A stretch of DNA of 34,864 nucleotides from Treponema sp. (lineage in GTDB: Bacteria > Spirochaetota > Spirochaetia > Treponematales > Treponemataceae), in assembly GCA_017476165.1 (NCBI GenBank), contig JAFVDR010000225.1, forward strand, positions 1 to 34,864. Direction: 5' to 3'. Shown piece by piece: positions 31,927-34,864 of the stretch. The position numbers and the translations under genes were made by a program. The stretch's first letter is position 1. Each line of letters opens with the position of its first letter. A model generated the notes under the pieces. It saw only the letters and a list, made by a program, of their open reading frames with translations. It did no database searches and was not told the origin of the DNA.

Positions 31927-33884
31927 CAGTCTTTCTCCTCAAACAAGGCCTTGATGTCTTCCTTATGCTTTTTGCCCTGAACATCCGCGGGAAGTTTGTC
32001 TACAAAGCGCCATTTTTTGGGAATGACGACATTTTCAAAATACTGCATCAGGTAGTCATGGAAATACGTATTCAAGACAAGCTTTTTTTCGCCTTCAAAT
32101 TTCTTTTTGCCCTCTGCATTCAGCTCCAGTGCGGCTGCAAGATACTGGCGGCGGTCTTCCATGGCAATAACCTTGACATCTGCAACAAGACCAGTCTGCA
32201 TGATGCGGCTTTCCACTTCCGTCATGGAAATGCGTTTTTCCTCAATCTTTACGATGGAATCTATCCTGCCACGCAAAAAGAATGTGCCGTCGTCATTCAT
32301 GTCCACCAAATCGGCAGTGGCAAATCCTGCAGGATCCTTTATGTACGGAGAAATGATTACAAGGCATCCGTCGTCACCTTTCCACACCTTGGCATTGTCA
32401 AAAGGAGTCCATGCAAGTCCATTTTTCGACTGCCGGTAGGCAATGCCGCTTGTTTCCGTCGAACCATACACTTCCATCGGCCAAAAACCAAAGACCCGGT
32501 CGGTACGCTCCGCCACTTCTGGAGTCAGTACACCGCCACTTGTAAAGATAAAGCAGTTCTCCAGAGGAAGCTTTTCTTCCACATCTACGGTACGCTTCAA
32601 GAATGCAGGAGTCGCAATAATCATGTAGTGCCCATCTCGAAGAGTTTCAAACTCTTCGGGAAACTCAATGCGCGTGCGGCGGAATGGCACTCCCATGGCA
32701 AACGGCAGCGAAATGCCGAACAAAAAGCCATAAATGTGATGCTGGCTCACTGTCGTAACAAGGAACCGCTTTCTGAACTCATTGCCCCACTTTTCCATGA
32801 TAAAAGCATTGTCCTTTTCAAATTCAGTCATGCGCTGCTGTACGCCTTTCGGCTTTCCCGTGCTGCCAGACGTATACATCACGATTTTCGTTTCATCTGC
32901 ATTGATTGCAGGTGCAGAGCGAACAGCTTTTACATCGGGTTCTTTGCACCGTGCAATGGCCGACGGAATGTGAATGGAATCGGGGGCATCCTGATCCGTA
33001 AAAAACATGATGCCATCGCCCTTTATTTCATGCAGGAACGATTCTGAAATGTTCTGTGTCAGCAGAACCGTTTTCCTGCACTGCAAAAGGGCAATGAACG
33101 TTACCAGAAAATACCAGTAATCTTCGCAATGCAAGATATATTCACGGGCATCCGAGCTTTGTATGATGCCACGGACTTTTGCCGTATCCTTCAAAAAGTC
33201 AAGCCACGTCTTGTATTTCTTGTCAGACCAGACATGCTCATAGCACAAAATGTATTCATCGGGGCGAGAATCAGCCTTAAATGTCGAAATAGTACATACG
33301 TTTTCCATTTTCTTATTTACACATCTCCTTATGATAAATTCTACACTAAAAAGCACTCCCATGAGCACATACGATATGAAGCCTGTATATGCAGACCACA
33401 CTGCATAACTGCACGACAAGGCCGTAAAAGCAGCAATGCAGCCGTTTGCAATAAAAAAGATGCACCAGACAATGCATACTTTCCTGCAGTACGATTCTAC
33501 TGCCTTTTGACGGGGAGAATCAATTATGGACTTGTCAGCCATCGTTGCAAAAAGAAAAATGATGGACGGGGGAAAAAACAGGGTACTGCCAAAGACAAAC
33601 AGAAACGTTGCACTCACGGCAGATGAATACAGTTTTAAGAAAATGTCCTTGTTCGTAACAAAGCAGGCCGTCCCTGCCAGCAAAAACAGCAGTGACGACA
33701 CAAGGGGGCGCACCCGCGTTCCCTTTTTCATGCCGGCAGCACTCAAAAAAAGGGCGCATCCTGCCACCATGACGCACAGGGACAAAATCCGGGCAGGAAG
33801 ATGAAGGACTGCCAGCAGAACAAACACCACAACTGGGTACAATACGGCCAGTACAATGGAAAAAACGTGCAGAATTGTAGTCAC
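31926..33884 (-). CDS. Fusion of a COG4648-like membrane domain and an acyl-ACP/AMP ligase
   Basis: The 652-aa protein joins two functions normally encoded by neighbouring genes. Residues 1-190 contain about six hydrophobic helices. Residues about 195-652 are an adenylate-forming ligase: P-loop YTSGSTGKPKGV, EVYGSTETSGIAYRQS, the GRIDSIVKIEEKRISMTEVE hinge and a basic C-terminus ending in KKHKEDIKALFEEKD. It should activate the aromatic starter acid and load it on an ACP at the membrane. The start is a GTG at 33884, 12 nt after the ACP stop, with only a weak ribosome binding site; an ATG start is not available nearby. Starter substrate cannot be read from sequence. Confidence 0.9.
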   Translation of the reverse strand: MTTILHVFSIVLAVLYPVVVFVLLAVLHLPARILSLCVMVAGCALFLSAAGMKKGTRVRPLVSSLLFLLAGTACFVTNKDIFLKLYSSAVSATFLFVFGSTLFFPPSIIFLFATMADKSIIDSPRQKAVESYCRKVCIVWCIFFIANGCIAAFTALSCSYAVWSAYTGFISYVLMGVLFSVEFIIRRCVNKKMENVCTISTFKADSRPDEYILCYEHVWSDKKYKTWLDFLKDTAKVRGIIQSSDAREYILHCEDYWYFLVTFIALLQCRKTVLLTQNISESFLHEIKGDGIMFFTDQDAPDSIHIPSAIARCKEPDVKAVRSAPAINADETKIVMYTSGSTGKPKGVQQRMTEFEKDNAFIMEKWGNEFRKRFLVTTVSQHHIYGFLFGISLPFAMGVPFRRTRIEFPEEFETLRDGHYMIIATPAFLKRTVDVEEKLPLENCFIFTSGGVLTPEVAERTDRVFGFWPMEVYGSTETSGIAYRQSKNGLAWTPFDNAKVWKGDDGCLVIISPYIKDPAGFATADLVDMNDDGTFFLRGRIDSIVKIEEKRISMTEVESRIMQTGLVADVKVIAMEDRRQYLAAALELNAEGKKKFEGEKKLVLNTYFHDYLMQYFENVVIPKKWRFVDKLPADVQGKKHKEDIKALFEEKD

Positions 33885-33896
33885 TATCTGTTTCTG

Positions 33897-34148
33897 TCAC
33901 CGATTTCGGTTAATGTACGGTTCAAGCTTGTCAACAGCGTCCTGCACTGTTTTTACGGACTTGAACACATCTGGATCAATGCGTTCAGGAATGAATTCCT
34001 TCATCTTTACGACCAAATCAACAAAATCAATGGAATCAAGGTCAAGTTCATCAACAAGAAGCGCAGCAGGAGTAATCTTTTCAGATTCAACCTCAAAATC
34101 CTTTACAAGAATATCTTTTAATGTGTTAAAAATCTCTTCTTTTGTCAT
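33897..34148 (-). CDS. Acyl carrier protein 2
   Basis: The 83-aa four-helix carrier protein has the 4'-phosphopantetheine attachment Ser39 in the motif ELDLDSIDFVDLV. It carries the growing polyene between the operon's enzymes. The start is the ATG at 34148; the open frame extends further upstream but those codons overlap the first ACP gene and lack typical ACP sequence. It is 19 nt after ACP 1. Its DSIDF variant differs from the DSIDA of ACP 1, so the two may take different steps. Confidence 0.93.
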   Translation of the reverse strand: MTKEEIFNTLKDILVKDFEVESEKITPAALLVDELDLDSIDFVDLVVKMKEFIPERIDPDVFKSVKTVQDAVDKLEPYINRNR

Positions 34149-34167
34149 TACACAGCTCCACAACCGT

Positions 34168-34422
34168 TCAGCGTGCGGAAGCAATATAGTCTGCAAGTGC
34201 ATTAATGCTGGCAAAATGCTGCTTGTTGTCACTGCTTTCGCTTGAAAACTTTATGCCGAATTTCTTTTTCAAGGCAACGCCCAATTCAAGTGCATCAATT
34301 GAATCCAAACCAAGCCCTTCTCCAAACAAAGGCTCGTCATCTTTTATGTCTTCGGGTGTAATGTCTTCCAGTTCAAGGGAAGATATGACAACTTCTTTTA
34401 TTTCCTTTTTCAATGCGTCCAT
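34168..34422 (-). CDS. Acyl carrier protein 1 (first gene of the polyene operon)
   Basis: The 84-aa acyl carrier protein has Ser41 in GLGLDSIDALELG as the phosphopantetheine site and a typical N-terminal helix (MDALKKEIKEVVISSLELED). Two ACPs in a row followed by a COG4648-like membrane region and an AMP ligase is the conserved 5' order of aryl-polyene clusters (ApeE-ApeF-ApeG-ApeH). The start is the ATG at 34422, chosen because the upstream extension is hydrophobic and unlike any ACP; the ribosome binding site (TGGAT) is weak. Confidence 0.93.
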   Translation of the reverse strand: MDALKKEIKEVVISSLELEDITPEDIKDDEPLFGEGLGLDSIDALELGVALKKKFGIKFSSESSDNKQHFASINALADYIASAR

Positions 34423-34671
34423 ACAGACATCCAGTATAAGGAAAAGACCGCAAAAAATCAACCCAAGTTTTTTTTGTTGCAATATTATAAAACTCCTGCA
34501 GAACAAAGTGGAGAACTGAAAGATTAAAGCTGTCTCACGAATTCGATTTTACTATGCAAAATATCGCTGCATTAATCCTCCGCGTAAAATCTGATTTCGC
34601 ACTGACATCCTGTACGTACTTCAAGAACTTCTTCAGGCTTTCATTTTAAACCTTGCCATAAGCCTTTCGCA
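34423..34671 (-). promoter_or_regulatory. Promoter/leader region of the polyene operon
   Basis: This is the first part of a 442-base gene-free stretch. A good -10 box TATAAT (plus-strand 34484-34489) lies 62 nt before the ACP 1 start, but I see no matching -35 at 16-18 nt, so the promoter may need an activator. Downstream of it on the minus strand is an eight-T-equivalent A-run. Towards 34671 there is nothing else I can support, only AT-rich sequence leading into the repeat array. Confidence 0.45.
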
Positions 34672-34864
34672 TCGTAAAACCTTAAGGTTTTGTGTCGTAA
34701 AACCTTAAGGTTTCGTGTCGTAAAACCCTAAGGTTTCGTGTCGTAAAACCTTAAGGTTTCGTGTCGTAAAACCCTAAGGTTTCGTGTCGTAAAACCCTAA
34801 GGTTTCGTGTCGTAAAACCCTAAGGTTTCGTGTCGTAAAACCCTAAGGTTTCGTGTCGTAAAAC
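34672..34864. repeat. 23-bp palindromic tandem repeat array, runs off the window
   Basis: The unit TCGTAAAACCCTAAGGTTTC plus GTG begins at 34672, 34695, 34718, 34741, 34764, 34787, 34810, 34833 and 34856: an exact 23-nt period with eight full copies and a partial ninth at the edge. Copies differ only at the C/T in CC(C/T)TAAGG and at one T/C. Each contains the palindrome AAACCTTAAGGTTT (perfect in the T version). There are no spacers, so this is not a CRISPR. It lies upstream of the polyene operon. Confidence 0.95.

Noticed and set aside
31845-33047. 400-residue plus-strand ORF
   Set aside because: It lies entirely opposite the ligase and dehydratase genes, has no ribosome binding site and no recognisable domain; it is the antisense shadow of a real gene.
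34672-34864. CRISPR array
   Set aside because: Units of 23 bp follow each other without any spacer, and no cas-like genes are visible.
1-34864. tRNA, rRNA or insertion sequence
   Set aside because: No cloverleaf-like segment, ribosomal RNA motif, transposase or terminal inverted repeats were found on reading both strands; a covariance-model scan was not possible here.

Overview
The window reads as an accessory-rich chromosomal stretch from a host- or gut-associated spirochaete, most likely Treponema-like. This is an inference from gene style (relaxed lipoboxes, moderate-to-low GC, a large MCP, a CstA transporter, a diderm-type secretion system); no rRNA or tRNA is present to fix the taxonomy. 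A Fibrobacter-like origin cannot be excluded.

Layout, left to right. (1) 1-2300, minus strand: the start of uppP (undecaprenyl-diphosphatase, cut by the window edge) and a methyl-accepting chemotaxis protein. A hairpin between them looks like a terminator and also hides the uppP ribosome binding site. (2) 2300-2671: a non-coding, AT-rich stretch with a 21-bp tandem repeat and nested inverted repeats. (3) 2672-16062, plus strand: an export island. An XRE/TPR regulator, possibly leaderless, comes first. It is followed by a tiny lipoprotein, a TolC-like outer membrane factor, a HlyD-like adaptor and a C39-peptidase ABC transporter (PCAT). Interleaved with these are three large substrates (328, 423 and about 460 aa) that share a 35-residue double-glycine leader and a Ser-rich linker but have different C-terminal domains. 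Each is followed by a different small gene: a two-lobed aspartic-protease-like secreted protein, a small membrane protein, and a WG-repeat lipoprotein. Substrate 3 ends in a Cys/His amidase-like domain and is split by a frameshift at an A6 tract. This looks like a contact-independent polymorphic effector system and is the most novel part of the window. (4) 16153-20910, minus strand: cstA with a conserved hypothetical gene in front, and a DcuS/DcuR (CitA/CitB)-like two-component system. (5) 21064-21936: a SemiSWEET-like membrane domain fused to a degenerate SGNH domain. (6) 22004-34422, minus strand: one tightly packed operon of 13 genes for an aryl-polyene-type polyketide. It holds two ACPs, a fused membrane-domain/AMP-ligase, a FabA/Z-like dehydratase, a GT2 glycosyltransferase, an LpxL-like acyltransferase, a thioesterase, a LolA-like protein, an MMPL/RND exporter (frameshifted near its 3' end), a DUF3261-type lipoprotein, a fused ketosynthase-dehydratase, a ketoreductase and a FabF-like ketosynthase. 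(7) 34672 to the edge: a perfect tandem array of 23-bp units, each containing a near-perfect palindrome.

How the genes work together. In the export island, PCAT should cleave the leaders after Gly-Gly and push the substrates through the adaptor and outer membrane factor. The variable C-termini probably carry the activity, and the linked small genes are candidates for immunity or partner functions. In the polyene operon, the ligase loads an aromatic starter on an ACP; the ketosynthases, reductase and dehydratases extend it as a polyene. The acyltransferase, glycosyltransferase, LolA-like protein, MMPL exporter and lipoprotein would then attach it to a lipid and move it to the outer membrane. 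Several usual partners (chain-length factor, ammonia lyase, methyltransferase) are not in this window.
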